DNA of 64,000 bases from Hydrogenophaga crassostreae (GTDB lineage: Bacteria > Pseudomonadota > Gammaproteobacteria > Burkholderiales > Burkholderiaceae_C). The translations under genes were made by a program, and so were the position numbers. The notes beneath the pieces are model-generated. The model did not search any database. It had not been told where the DNA came from and saw nothing but the letters and a program-made list of their open reading frames with translations. Location: contig NZ_CP017476.1 of assembly GCF_001761385.1 (NCBI RefSeq), positions 4,577,501 to 4,641,500 of the forward strand, in the 5' to 3' direction. Positions 43,658 through 61,198 of the stretch are shown here, piece by piece; position 1 is the stretch's first letter, and each line of letters starts with the position of its first letter.

Positions 43658-45913
43658 TCAATTTGCAACTGCGAATGATAACGATACTTGGGCGCCCGCT
43701 ACATTGCCATCGATCAATCGATTGTGAATGTCCACACGCCCACCGTGTTCTTCCATGATTTTCTTGACCACGGCCAGTCCAAGCCCGGTGCCTTTGGTCT
43801 TGGTGGTGACATAGGGCTCAAAGGCTCTTTTTAGGATGTTCTCCGAAAAGCCAGGACCCTGGTCGATAACCGCCAAACGCACCCAGAGCCCCGAACCCGC
43901 GCGGCGGGTTTGAATCGTCACGGGTGACTCCCCCTGTCCGACCATTGCGTCCTGAGCGTTTTGCACCAGGTTGTGGATGATCTGGCGCAATTGCTGAGCA
44001 TCGGCCATCACCAGAGGGCAATCGTCCGCCAGGTCGGTCAGGACCGGGGCACCCGTGTGCTCATAGAGCGTCAGAATATCGCGCACCAAAGCGTTCAGGT
44101 CGGTGGGCACCAGCTCTGCAGAGGGCAGGCGTGCGTAGTCCCGGAATTCGTTCACCAGGCGCTTCATCGCGTCCACCTGGTCGACAATGGTTCGCACCGA
44201 TTTGTCCAGCAGTGCTTGCTCGGCAGGTTGCACCTTGCCTTGCAGTTTCATGGCCAACCGCTCGGCGGAGAGCTGAATCGGCGTGAGCGGGTTCTTGATT
44301 TCGTGAGCCAATCGGCGGGCGACCTCTCCCCAGGCTTGCGCCCGTTGAGCCGAGGCAATTTCAGACACATCATCAAACACCAGCAACCGCTCGTTGTAGG
44401 GCAGCAGCGCACCCCGGGCGATCAGTGTGATCCCGCGGTCAAACGGCGTGGCATCACCTGCCCCCAGTTCAAAAGACTGTTGCCAGTGCCCGCCTCCTTG
44501 AGGCATGCCATCGGACAGGAAGAGGTCAAACTGTTGTGCAACCTGAGCGCCAAAATCCTGTAGTCCCGGCACACTCGCCAAGGGCTTCCCCAGTTGCAGG
44601 GACAGCGGGGTGTGCAAGATGCGCGATGCACCGGGATTCACGCTGAGCAAGTTGTTCTGAGGGTCGAGCACGGCAACCCCGGTCGTCAGGTTGTCCAGAA
44701 TGGTCTGCAGGTTTTCCCGCGAAGCATCCACTTGCTGCATGCTGCGCTGCACGGCCGAGCGAGCGTCTGACAGGTCCTGGGTCATGCGGGCAAAGGTTCG
44801 GGTCAACCCCGCCAGCTCGTCCCGTGCAGCCAGTTCTTCTTTGGGGGCCAGGTTGCCGAGCGCCACTTCGCGCATGCCTTCGGCCAAAACCAGCAAAGGG
44901 CGCAGCAACTGGTTGCCCAGCAGCACAGCGAGCAATACTGCCCCGATCACAGCAAGGAACAGTGCCAGCGTCAAGGTACCGATGTACATGCGCTGCAAGC
45001 CTTCGCGGCCCAGAGCCCGTTCTTGGTATTCCCTATTGGCGACCTGAACCGCCAAAGCGTCGGCGACCAGGGCTGCTGGCAACGGCGCAATCACCTCCAG
45101 ATACCGCGGCTCCGAGGCGATACCGAAGTCGCTGGAACTGACCAATGCCAGCACCCGAATATGGGCCACGCCGGAACGCTCGCCCGGGTTTGACTGCGCA
45201 TCACCAGCCTCTTCCAACCCTTCAAGCTGGGCAATGACGCGGCTGGCGCGCACCGAACGCAACAGTGTTGAGCTGGGCCGTTCGGGCGAGAAATTGAACC
45301 GTGAGGCACCGGCGCTGGCCAGGGCTTGCCCCGACGCACTCCACAGCACCATGTCAGACGCCCCCAGTTGCTCACGAACCCGCTCCAGTGTCAGCACTGT
45401 CGGCCCCCTGGGGGAACGACCCAGCTCCTCGGCCGCAAGGCGTGTCTGGCTGCTCAGATCAGCGCTGAGCGTATCCAGCGTGGTGCGCCCCAGGTTGAGA
45501 CCGGCCACCAGAGCCGACTCGACCCGCACATCAAACCAGCTTTCGATCGAACGTGATACGAACTGGTAAGACACCGTGTAGATCAGGACCCCTGGCAGCA
45601 CGCCGACCAGACCAATGATGGCGGCCAATTTGAGCAACAGCCTGCTGCCGAACTTGCGCAGGCGAAAACGCAACGCCAACCGAACAGCCAACCAGACAAT
45701 GGCCAACAGCAGGAGCGCGGCCACAGCCACATTCAAGCTCGCCAGCCAAACAAAATTCTGTTCGTACAACGCGCGGTTTCGGGTCGCAAGCGTGAGCAAG
45801 AAGAGCAAAACGAGGCCCAGGCCCGTCATAAAGACCAGCGCTCCCAATACCGCCCAGCGCGCGCGCGCGCTGCGCTTGGCTGGATCGACCGGTTCGACGG
45901 ACTTCATGGGCAC
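43658..45913 (-). CDS. NtrY-like membrane sensor histidine kinase
   Basis: A 751-residue kinase. Three N-terminal membrane helices (around residues 25-45, 55-75 and 95-115) precede a periplasmic region, a fourth helix (LTLALFLAVIGAVLLAVLL) and a HAMP domain. A PAS domain follows (ILDNLTTGVAVLDPQNNLLSVN), then the H-box RLAHEIKNPLTPIQ with His537, and an HATPase domain (NLVQNAQDAM; KGTGLGLAVV). The layout is that of NtrY of the NtrYX nitrogen/redox system. It sits in the rsmB-DUF4390-kinase-regulator order common in betaproteobacteria. Confidence 0.92.
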   Translation of the reverse strand: MPMKSVEPVDPAKRSARARWAVLGALVFMTGLGLVLLFLLTLATRNRALYEQNFVWLASLNVAVAALLLLAIVWLAVRLALRFRLRKFGSRLLLKLAAIIGLVGVLPGVLIYTVSYQFVSRSIESWFDVRVESALVAGLNLGRTTLDTLSADLSSQTRLAAEELGRSPRGPTVLTLERVREQLGASDMVLWSASGQALASAGASRFNFSPERPSSTLLRSVRASRVIAQLEGLEEAGDAQSNPGERSGVAHIRVLALVSSSDFGIASEPRYLEVIAPLPAALVADALAVQVANREYQERALGREGLQRMYIGTLTLALFLAVIGAVLLAVLLGNQLLRPLLVLAEGMREVALGNLAPKEELAARDELAGLTRTFARMTQDLSDARSAVQRSMQQVDASRENLQTILDNLTTGVAVLDPQNNLLSVNPGASRILHTPLSLQLGKPLASVPGLQDFGAQVAQQFDLFLSDGMPQGGGHWQQSFELGAGDATPFDRGITLIARGALLPYNERLLVFDDVSEIASAQRAQAWGEVARRLAHEIKNPLTPIQLSAERLAMKLQGKVQPAEQALLDKSVRTIVDQVDAMKRLVNEFRDYARLPSAELVPTDLNALVRDILTLYEHTGAPVLTDLADDCPLVMADAQQLRQIIHNLVQNAQDAMVGQGESPVTIQTRRAGSGLWVRLAVIDQGPGFSENILKRAFEPYVTTKTKGTGLGLAVVKKIMEEHGGRVDIHNRLIDGNVAGAQVSLSFAVAN

Positions 45914-46004
45914 TTGCGCGGAGGGATATGCGGCAATCCTGCGTCCAGAGGGTGCTCACCATCAAAATGCACTTCGAATCGGCACCCACCCATCACAAGA
46001 TGCC

Positions 46005-46679
46005 TCACTTCACACCTCCTGGCACCGCCGCCGGGGCAGGCAGATCGTCTGCCTGATCGGTGTCGGGTTGTGCCTGCGACGGCACATCCAGTCGTTGCTG
46101 AACCGAAATATTCCAATCTGGCTCGTTGGCCATCCCCAGTTGAAATGGTCGCGGCAGCAAGGCCAGTTCAAGCTCAAAGCGCCATTCGACGCGCAAGTCA
46201 CCTTCGCTCATGTTGCTGGCCTCGGCGACCCGCCACCCTGCGACTCGGCCGACAACGGCCAAGGCCTCGTTGAGAGAGTCAAATGACTGGTGCAGCGCGT
46301 AGTTCAGGCCCGGTGTACCACTGTCGGCGTCGCCCTCAATGGAGACGCTCAAGCGCCAGCGCCTGGTCAATGGCTGGTATGCCAACCGAAGCGTTCGACT
46401 CACCGAAACTTCCTTTTTGTCGTACCAATACCACCGGTCACGGATCATCTCGGCCCGCCAGACGAAGTACATAGGGACGCCTTTGATCAGGGCTTGTTCG
46501 ACCGCTGGCGTGGCCTGCAAGTCGAGGCGAACGTTGAGGCGCACACCCTGTGCCGTGCGTTGCAGGCTGCTGGAAACGATGTGGGGCTCATTGGCCAGTG
46601 CGGCCCCTGATCCGATACAAAAAACCCAGAGAACCACCCAGACGCGCAGCAGCCATCCGAAGCCTCGGCGGTTGTTCAC
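46005..46679 (-). CDS. DUF4390-family protein
   Basis: A 224-residue protein starting from a GTG at 46679, six bases after GGAGG; a GTG one codon earlier is also possible. The N-terminal stretch WLLRVWVVLWVFCIGSGAALA is a signal or membrane anchor. SSSLQRTAQGVRLNVRLDLQ and YWYDKKEVSVSRTLRLAYQPLTRRW are typical of DUF4390, a family with unknown function always next to NtrY-like kinases. The C-terminus is Pro/Asp rich. A periplasmic partner for the kinase is inference. Confidence 0.85.
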   Translation of the reverse strand: MNNRRGFGWLLRVWVVLWVFCIGSGAALANEPHIVSSSLQRTAQGVRLNVRLDLQATPAVEQALIKGVPMYFVWRAEMIRDRWYWYDKKEVSVSRTLRLAYQPLTRRWRLSVSIEGDADSGTPGLNYALHQSFDSLNEALAVVGRVAGWRVAEASNMSEGDLRVEWRFELELALLPRPFQLGMANEPDWNISVQQRLDVPSQAQPDTDQADDLPAPAAVPGGVK

Positions 46680-46692
46680 CACCGGCCTCCCT

Positions 46693-48042
46693 TCAAGGCA
46701 GCGCCTTGTCCAGTCGTGCGTAAAAGAACCCGTCGTATCCACCCGACACATTGTCGTTGAACTCCCCATGAATACGAGCGTCACCGGGGAGCAAATGCCC
46801 TGGTGAGGGTTGCTCAACCGCATCGTTGTGGCGCGCAAGGAACGCCTGCACCTGATCAGCCCCTTCGGCCCGGAAAATCGAGCAGGTCGCGTAGACCATT
46901 CGCCCTCCGGGCTTGAGCAGCGGCCACAGGGCCTCCAGCATCCGGGCCTGAATCAACGCCAGTTGGGGAATATCGCTGCTGCGGCGCAGCCAACGCGCAT
47001 CGGGATGGCGGCGAACGATGCCCGAGGCCGTACAGGGCGCATCCAGCAACACCGCATCAAACAGCTGGCCGTCCCACCAATCTGCAGGCAGCGCCGCATC
47101 AGCGGCTTTCACTTCGGCACTCAAGCCCAGCCGTTGCAGATTGTCGTGAATGCGCTGGCACCGTCGCGGATCAAGATCCAACGCCAGCACTGTGGCGCTG
47201 GATTGCTCAAGCAGGTGAGCTGTTTTGCCACCGGGTGCAGCACAAGCGTCCAGCACCCTGTCACGACCACTCCATTCGCGACCACCCAGCAACAAGCCGG
47301 CCGCGATCTGCGCGGCACCATCCTGCACAGAACAGGAGCCCTGGGCAAAACCCGGCAGTTGCTCCACGGGCACCGGCTTGGTCAAAACCAGGCCGTCATC
47401 CCCCAACGGCAAGGCATCCAAGCCTTGAGAGGAGAGCACCATCCTGTAGGCTTCGCGGGTCTGTTTGCGTCGATTGACCCGCAATACCATCGGTCCCGGC
47501 GTTTGGCTGGCATTCAATACCGACTGCCAGTGGTCTGGGTGATCGGCCTTGACGCGATCGACCCACCACTCGGGATGATTCCAGCGCGCCACAGGATCGG
47601 ATTCAATTGCCTGAAGCAGGCTGGCCCTCTCCCGCAAAAAACGGCGCAAGCACGCATTCAAAAACCCCGCTTGCATACGCGTGTCGCGCGATTGCTTGGC
47701 AGCCTCTACCGCTTGATCGACCAAAGTGTGATCAGCATAGCGCGCGCGCCCTTCATCGCCAACCAGGATTGCCAGGGCCGAATGCAGCAGAGCCAGCGCA
47801 GGCGGGGCCGGTGCGCGTTGCGCCAGCTGTTTGGCCAAAGCCCTGGCTGCGCCCAAATGCCTTAACACCTCAAATGTGAGCGCTTGCACGCCTGGGCGCA
47901 ACGCGCCAGGCACGCCAGGCAACACCTCGGTCAACGAGCGTCCTTTTTCAACGGCCAACACACTTTGCCCCACCCACTTCAATTGGGTTGCCAGGGTCGG
48001 ACCGTGGGGCGGAAGGTTCTCGGGCAAGGCTGAGGTGTTCAA
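46693..48042 (-). CDS. rsmB: 16S rRNA (cytosine-967-C5)-methyltransferase
   Basis: A 449-residue enzyme. The N-terminal 140 residues are the NusB-like RNA-binding domain. SAM motif I is VLDACAAPGGKTAHLLE, and the two catalytic cysteines lie in LDAPCTASGIVRRHPD and YATCSIF. It methylates C967 in helix 31 of 16S rRNA. DUF4390 follows after 13 bases and the NtrYX-like genes after it, so all four may be one unit. Length matches the family (about 430). Confidence 0.94.
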   Translation of the reverse strand: MNTSALPENLPPHGPTLATQLKWVGQSVLAVEKGRSLTEVLPGVPGALRPGVQALTFEVLRHLGAARALAKQLAQRAPAPPALALLHSALAILVGDEGRARYADHTLVDQAVEAAKQSRDTRMQAGFLNACLRRFLRERASLLQAIESDPVARWNHPEWWVDRVKADHPDHWQSVLNASQTPGPMVLRVNRRKQTREAYRMVLSSQGLDALPLGDDGLVLTKPVPVEQLPGFAQGSCSVQDGAAQIAAGLLLGGREWSGRDRVLDACAAPGGKTAHLLEQSSATVLALDLDPRRCQRIHDNLQRLGLSAEVKAADAALPADWWDGQLFDAVLLDAPCTASGIVRRHPDARWLRRSSDIPQLALIQARMLEALWPLLKPGGRMVYATCSIFRAEGADQVQAFLARHNDAVEQPSPGHLLPGDARIHGEFNDNVSGGYDGFFYARLDKALP

Positions 48043-48082
48043 AAGCGTCCATTCTTAGCAAGTGGGTTCGGCGGGAATGCAC

Positions 48083-49153
48083 TCAACTCAGCGTCCATTT
48101 GGGGACCTCCTTTGCGGCAGCATTCGCCGGGGTGTCCACGTCAACACTCTGAGATGCCGCGTTTTGGCGTTCCAGTGGCAAAGGTTCCATGGGTCGACCA
48201 TAAACACGGCGAATGCGCTGTTCCAGCGTGGGATGCGAATCCAGCCAATGCGCCATCTTGCCAGACTCATTGCTGACCAACAGCATGTGTTGCACCGATG
48301 CCCCCAATCTGCGCGGCTCCATGTTCTGGAGCCGTTGCGTCAGGATTTTTCGCAGCACACCACCCAATCCGTCGCGGCTGCGGGTCCACTGGATGGCTCG
48401 GGCGTCGGCAAGGTATTCGCGCTGACGGGATACCGCCGACTGCAAGCCATGCCCCGCGAGCCAGCCCAGCCAGCCGGCGGCCATGATGGCCAGGCCGATC
48501 ACTGCCGTGTGCGGAAAGCGCCGCTGATCGTCAGGCTCCCACAGGGATTCTCCCATGCGGTAGACCATCTCCAGACCGAACACCATGCCAACCAGGCGCA
48601 TATTCAGACGCGTATCTCCTTCACGAATGTGGCTCATTTCGTGGGCAACGATGCCCTGCAACTCCTCTCGAGTGAGATAGTCAAGCGCGCCCTGTGTCAC
48701 TGCGACCACGGCATCTTCCTCTGACCAGCCGGCAGCAAAGGCGTTGATACCCTGGTCTCGCGCCAGAACCATGACGGTCGGCCGGATCAGACCGGACGAC
48801 AACGCCATTTCATCGACCACATTGCTCAATTGACGCTCATCAAAGTGGCTGCCTGTTTGCGCCAGTCGCGCACCAAGCCGCTCAGCCAGGCGCTGGCCGC
48901 CTGCGTTGGCCAGGTGAGAAGTCTCGACCCACCAGCCGCCCAGCACGAACAACAGGGTCAATGCTGTATTGACCTGGAAGAAATAGTTGGGGTAGTTCCG
49001 GCCCACCGGAGCCCAAAACCCCCACATCACGCCCCACGCCAGTGCCATTGCGCCGTTCACCGCCAAAACCAGCAAAACGACTGTGATCGCAAACGCGATC
49101 AACAGTTTGTGGGTTTGGGTTCGGGCCTCACGTTGGGACTCAAAAATCAGCAT
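48083..49153 (-). CDS. HtpX-like M48 membrane metallopeptidase
   Basis: A 356-residue integral-membrane protease. Two or three N-terminal membrane helices precede the zinc site HEMSH (His171, Glu172, His175), and the third ligand lies in the SRQREYLADARA segment. A further helical pair follows it. It belongs to the M48 family (HtpX/YggG-like) of membrane quality-control proteases. Its upstream neighbour is LemA, a common pairing. Substrates are unknown. Confidence 0.88.
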   Translation of the reverse strand: MLIFESQREARTQTHKLLIAFAITVVLLVLAVNGAMALAWGVMWGFWAPVGRNYPNYFFQVNTALTLLFVLGGWWVETSHLANAGGQRLAERLGARLAQTGSHFDERQLSNVVDEMALSSGLIRPTVMVLARDQGINAFAAGWSEEDAVVAVTQGALDYLTREELQGIVAHEMSHIREGDTRLNMRLVGMVFGLEMVYRMGESLWEPDDQRRFPHTAVIGLAIMAAGWLGWLAGHGLQSAVSRQREYLADARAIQWTRSRDGLGGVLRKILTQRLQNMEPRRLGASVQHMLLVSNESGKMAHWLDSHPTLEQRIRRVYGRPMEPLPLERQNAASQSVDVDTPANAAAKEVPKWTLS

Positions 49154-49238
49154 GCAGTTTTTCCATCGCCTGGCTCAACCACCCAGCCATGGCACGACAC
49201 ACTTTGCTCGGCGGCTGATCGGGAAACCGGCCAGGGGA

Positions 49239-49832
49239 TCAGAACGCCACCTTCACTGGTTGACGCTCTGCCTCCGAACTCGTGGCCTCCAGCATGGGCA
49301 TGGGTAAAAAAGCGAACAGGCGGGCGACGATCAACGTCGGAAACTGCGCGGCAGCATCGTTGAAAGCCAACACATGGTCGTTGTATGCCTGTCGGGAAAA
49401 CCCCACACGGTTTTCGGTGCTCGAGAGCTCTTCGCTCAGATCGCGCATGGTCTGATCGGCCTTGAGCTCAGGATAGGCCTCCGCCAATGCGAACAACCGG
49501 CCCATCGCACCGCCCAGCACCTGCTCGGCCCCCACCAGTGCGCCCATGGCGGTGGCGCTGGCGGGACTGGCCGCCACCGTTTGCTCGGCGTTGCGCGCCT
49601 GGTTGCGCGCCGCAATGACCGCTTCCAGCGTCTCGGACTCATGGGCCAGGTACTTGCGCGCCACCTCAACCAGATTCGGAATCAGGTCATAACGGCGTTT
49701 CAGTTGCACATCGATCTGCCCGAAGGCATTGGCAATGGCGTTCTTCAAACGCACCAATCGGTTGTAGGCACCCACAGCCCAAAACAAGGCCATCAGGACC
49801 AAACCCAGCACCACCCATCCCATCAGATCCAT
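49239..49832 (-). CDS. lemA: LemA-family protein
   Basis: A 197-residue protein with an N-terminal membrane helix (WVVLGLVLMALFWAVGAY) followed by YNRLVRLKNAIANAFGQIDVQLKRRYDLIPNLVE, the diagnostic LemA start. The rest is a coiled-coil helical bundle (LSSTENRVGFSRQAYND). The ATG at 49832 has GGAGGTGATG directly upstream. It is co-directional with the M48 protease. Function is not established. Confidence 0.9.
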   Translation of the reverse strand: MDLMGWVVLGLVLMALFWAVGAYNRLVRLKNAIANAFGQIDVQLKRRYDLIPNLVEVARKYLAHESETLEAVIAARNQARNAEQTVAASPASATAMGALVGAEQVLGGAMGRLFALAEAYPELKADQTMRDLSEELSSTENRVGFSRQAYNDHVLAFNDAAAQFPTLIVARLFAFLPMPMLEATSSEAERQPVKVAF

Positions 49833-49930
49833 CTCATCACCTCCATCAATTAGAGCGGCGCGCCACTGCAGCGCCACATATGAAGGACCAATATAACCGT
49901 CTGGAGCCAGACAGAAAACCATCAACCCAT

Positions 49931-49964
49931 GAAAAACGCCTCCGACCCGAAGGGCGGAGGCGTT
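49931..49964 (-). terminator. Intrinsic terminator of the rpoBC transcript
   Basis: On the minus strand AACGCCTCCG and CGGAGGCGTT form a stem around CCCTTCGGGT, followed by TTTTTC. It lies 41 bases beyond the rpoC stop. Confidence 0.85.
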
Positions 49965-50004
49965 GAGGTCCCGAGCGGCAAGGCCCGGAACATGAGTCAG
50001 CCGA

Positions 50005-54237
<4,233 letters not shown>

Positions 54238-54264
54238 GGGTTCAATCCTTGTCTTGCCGACGAA

Positions 54265-58389
<4,125 letters not shown>

Positions 58390-58539
58390 GAGATCTCCGA
58401 GCTCTACGGCGACTGTCTTGCCATTCGGGTGGGCACACCCGGTGACATGCTTGGTGGCTGGCCTCTACCAACCTTGGCGGACGGCCCGTGCATTGCACAC
58501 AGGCCCGAACCAAGTCGTCTTCTGCAGTCGGGGTCAGAA

Positions 58540-58580
58540 GACACTGATAAGTGGACTTTGAAAATTCACTTATCGGTGTC
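58540..58580 (-). promoter_or_regulatory. Long stem-loop upstream of rpoB (possible RNase III site)
   Basis: Arms 58540-58553 and 58567-58580 pair for 14 bp, with one G-U in RNA, around a 13-base loop. It lies 150 bases before rpoB in the 299-base gap. In E. coli the same intergenic region carries an RNase III processing hairpin. A smaller 8-bp hairpin (58517-58542) overlaps its arm by three bases and could compete with it. Confidence 0.55.
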
Positions 58581-58642
58581 AATTGAGGCCAGTTCAAACA
58601 GCGGCCGCAGCCATTTTTTGAACGGGCTCAGAAAGCACCAAA

Positions 58643-58671
58643 GGCTGGGGGCCCTTTCGAGCACCCCAGCC
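58643..58671 (-). terminator. Attenuator-like hairpin between rplL and rpoB
   Basis: GGCTGGGG (58643-58650) and CCCCAGCC (58664-58671) form a perfect 8-bp stem, 18 bases beyond the rplL stop. The following sequence has only short T-runs, so partial termination is more likely than full. This is the usual position of the rplL-rpoB attenuator. Confidence 0.6.
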
Positions 58672-58688
58672 CCTGAAAGGCGAGTGAA

Positions 58689-59063
58689 TTACTTCAACTC
58701 GGCCTTGGCGCCGGCTTCCACCAGCTTCTTCACGGCGGCTTCGGCATCGGCCTTGGCAACGCCTTCTTTGACGGCCTTTGGTGCGCCATCAACCATGTCT
58801 TTGGCTTCTTTCAGGCCCAGACCGGTGATTTCGCGAACAGCCTTAATCACGGCCACTTTTGCCGAACCGGCGTCGAGCAACATCACGTTGAACTCGGTCT
58901 TCTCTTCAGCGGCAGCAGCACCAGCGCCACCACCAGCAGCAGGAGCGGCCATAGCCGCTGCGCTCACGCCAAACTTCTCTTCGATGGCTTTCACCAGGTC
59001 GTTGAGTTCCATGACCGTCATGCTGTCCAGCGAGGTCAGAAATGCGTCTTTATCGAATGCCAT
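58689..59063 (-). CDS. rplL: 50S ribosomal protein L7/L12
   Basis: A 124-residue protein with the N-terminal dimer domain, an Ala/Gly hinge (AAAMAAPAAGGGAGAAAAEE) and the C-terminal factor-binding domain (KVAVIKAVREITGLGLKEAKDMV). Two dimers on L10 form the ribosomal stalk that recruits GTPase factors. It follows rplJ by 42 bases. Length is the family norm. Confidence 0.98.
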   Translation of the reverse strand: MAFDKDAFLTSLDSMTVMELNDLVKAIEEKFGVSAAAMAAPAAGGGAGAAAAEEKTEFNVMLLDAGSAKVAVIKAVREITGLGLKEAKDMVDGAPKAVKEGVAKADAEAAVKKLVEAGAKAELK

Positions 59064-59105
59064 TTTGATTTCCTAACAATTGGTTTAACAAAGCTCTGCG
59101 CGCGC

Positions 59106-59693
59106 TCAGGCGGCAGGAGCTTCTGGGGCTTCTGGGGCTGCCGGTGCTTCTTCGGTCGCCGGAGCGGCCGCAGCCTCTTCGACTGCCGGTGCTACCTCGG
59201 CGGCGCCTTCGCCTTTTTTCGCCGCCAGGGCGCTCAGCACAACGGCTGTACGCGACATAGGCGACATCAACAAGCCACACAACTGGGCCAACAACACTTC
59301 TTTCGAAGGAATGCTTGCCAATTGCTTAACGCCTTCGACGTCCAGGACTTTTCCACCGTAGACGCCGCCGCGAATCACCAACTTGGCGTTGGTTTTTGCA
59401 AACTCGGCCACCACTTTTGCGGCGGCCACTGCGTCTTCAGAGAAGCCATAGATCAACGGGCCGCTCATCTGCTCGGTAGCGGGCTCGAACGCACTGCCAG
59501 CCACTGCACGGCGAACCAGGGTGTTTTTCAACACGCTCAGGGTCACACCGTTGCTGCGGGCTGTGATACGCAGTTGGTCCATATCCGCCACCGTGATGCC
59601 ACGGTATTCCGCCATCACGAGCGTTTGAGCTTTTGCGGCGAGGCTGGTCACTTCAGAAATGACCGCTTCTTTCTCACTGCGATTCAGACTCAA
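59106..59693 (-). CDS. rplJ: 50S ribosomal protein L10 (TTG start)
   Basis: A 195-residue stalk-base protein. It starts with TTG at 59693, six bases after AAGGAG; no in-frame ATG fits the conserved start SLNRSEKEAVISEVT. The C-terminal extension rich in Ala/Pro/Glu (EEAPAAPEAPEAPAA) binds L7/L12 dimers. L10 with L12 represses its own operon by binding the leader in other bacteria; a 9-bp hairpin occurs in the leader here. Confidence 0.97.
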   Translation of the reverse strand: MSLNRSEKEAVISEVTSLAAKAQTLVMAEYRGITVADMDQLRITARSNGVTLSVLKNTLVRRAVAGSAFEPATEQMSGPLIYGFSEDAVAAAKVVAEFAKTNAKLVIRGGVYGGKVLDVEGVKQLASIPSKEVLLAQLCGLLMSPMSRTAVVLSALAAKKGEGAAEVAPAVEEAAAAPATEEAPAAPEAPEAPAA

Positions 59694-59827
59694 GGTCTAC
59701 TCCTTAAAAAGTGCCTTCGATCAGACCGATCTGGGGCACGCCTCATTTCAGCGACCAACTGTTTAGGGAATCAGATTCCATCTGCAGCGGGATCGCCATC
59801 TGCGTTGGCATTTCACAATTAAGTCGG

Positions 59828-59850
59828 GCTGGTTCCTGGAAGAACCAACC
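59828..59850 (-). promoter_or_regulatory. Hairpin in the rplJL leader
   Basis: GGCTGGTTC and GAACCAACC pair with one G-U, loop CTGGAA, 135 bases upstream of the rplJ TTG and within the 263-base gap after rplA. It may be part of the L10-(L12) autoregulatory leader. No internal promoter could be identified with confidence. Confidence 0.35.
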
Positions 59851-59956
59851 CAACACCAACGGTCTTGGATGGCCCCGGAGTCCGATCAAGAGATCTCGCT
59901 CTGGGCCCACCACACCCGGGCAGTCAAGCCGCCCAAATTTTTTTCACTTCAGCCAA

Positions 59957-60652
59957 TCAGGCCGAGATGGATGGCATGTCGACGCGAACGCCCACACCCA
60001 TGGTCGATGACACGGCCACTTTGCGCAGGTAAACACCTTTGCTGGTAGCAGGCTTGGCCTTGGTCAATGCGTCCATCAAGGCCGCCAGGTTGCCCTGGAG
60101 CTTGTCGGTATCGAACGAACGGCGACCGATGGTGCCGTGGATGATGCCGGCCTTGTCAACGCGGAACTGGACTTGACCAGCTTTGGCGTTCTTGACAGCC
60201 TGCGCCACATCCGGTGTCACGGTGCCAACCTTGGGGTTGGGCATCAGACCACGAGGGCCCAGAACCTGGCCGAGCGTACCGACGATGCGCATGGCATCAG
60301 GGGAAGCAATCACGACGTCGAAGTTCATGTTGCCGGCCTTGATGTCGGCAGCCAGATCGTCCATACCGACGATGTCTGCGCCAGCGGCCTTGGCTTCTTC
60401 AGCCTTGGCACCCTGGGCGAACACAGCAACGCGCTTGGTCTTGCCGGTGCCATTGGGCATCACGACGGCGCCACGCACCACCTGGTCGGACTTCTTGGCA
60501 TCGATGCCGAGCTGGATAGCCACGTCGATGGACTCATCGAACTTGGCGTTGGCGCACTCTTTGATGATGGCCATCGCGTCAGCGAAGGCATACAACTTGT
60601 TGGTGTCAACCTTGTCAGCGAAGGCTTTTTGTTTCTTGGTCAGCTTGGCCAT
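59957..60652 (-). CDS. rplA: 50S ribosomal protein L1
   Basis: A 231-residue protein with MAKLTKKQKAFADKV and the L1 landmarks NGTGKTKRVAVFA and LGPRGLMPNPKVGTVT. It forms the L1 stalk near the E-site and represses rplKA translation in other bacteria. The ATG at 60652 lies one base after the rplK stop region, so the two are coupled. Confidence 0.98.
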   Translation of the reverse strand: MAKLTKKQKAFADKVDTNKLYAFADAMAIIKECANAKFDESIDVAIQLGIDAKKSDQVVRGAVVMPNGTGKTKRVAVFAQGAKAEEAKAAGADIVGMDDLAADIKAGNMNFDVVIASPDAMRIVGTLGQVLGPRGLMPNPKVGTVTPDVAQAVKNAKAGQVQFRVDKAGIIHGTIGRRSFDTDKLQGNLAALMDALTKAKPATSKGVYLRKVAVSSTMGVGVRVDMPSISA

Positions 60653-60653
60653 A

Positions 60654-61085
60654 TCACACGCCCTCCACAATCACGCCCATCGAGCGGGCCGAGCCGGCGA
60701 TGGTGCGCACTGCTGCGTCCATATCGGCGGCGGTCATGTCTTTCATCTTGGTCTTGCAGATTTCCTCGAGCTGTTCGCGGGTGATCTTGCCGACCTTTTG
60801 CTTGTTGGGCACCGAGGAGCCCTTGTCGAGCTTGATGGCCTTCTTGATCATGTAGGTCGCTGGAGGCGTGCCCATCTTGAAGGTGAAGCTCTTGTCTGCG
60901 AATGCGGTGATGGTCACCGGAATAGGCATACCCGGCTCAAGACCCTGGGTCTGGGCGTTGAACGCCTTGCAGAATTCCATGATGTTGAGGCCGCGCTGAC
61001 CCAGGGCTGGGCCGATCGGTGGGGATGGGTTGGCCTTACCAGCTGGCACTTGCAGCTTGATGAAGCCGACGATTTTTTTCGCCAT
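60654..61085 (-). CDS. rplK: 50S ribosomal protein L11
   Basis: A 143-residue protein starting MAKKIVGFIKLQVPAGKANP and containing PPIGPALGQRGLNIMEFCKAFNA. It binds the GTPase-associated 23S region. The ATG at 61085 follows GGAG; an in-frame extension to 61154 lacks similarity. rplA follows immediately. Confidence 0.98.
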   Translation of the reverse strand: MAKKIVGFIKLQVPAGKANPSPPIGPALGQRGLNIMEFCKAFNAQTQGLEPGMPIPVTITAFADKSFTFKMGTPPATYMIKKAIKLDKGSSVPNKQKVGKITREQLEEICKTKMKDMTAADMDAAVRTIAGSARSMGVIVEGV

Positions 61086-61142
61086 TTTTAAACTCCTGCG
61101 AGTGCAATCGGCAACGACTGGCGCTGCCTCCTCGCGGTTGAG

Positions 61143-61176
61143 GGCCCGAAACAATCAATACCACAGACGTCGGGCC
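61143..61176 (-). promoter_or_regulatory. Candidate L1 operator upstream of rplK
   Basis: GGCCCGA (61143-61149) and TCGGGCC (61170-61176) form a 7-bp stem around a 20-base loop between nusG and rplK. L1 represses rplKA through a leader structure in this position in E. coli. The internal-loop details of a true L1 site were not checked. Confidence 0.4.
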
Positions 61177-61198
61177 GACCCGCCTGCGGAAAAAGTGA

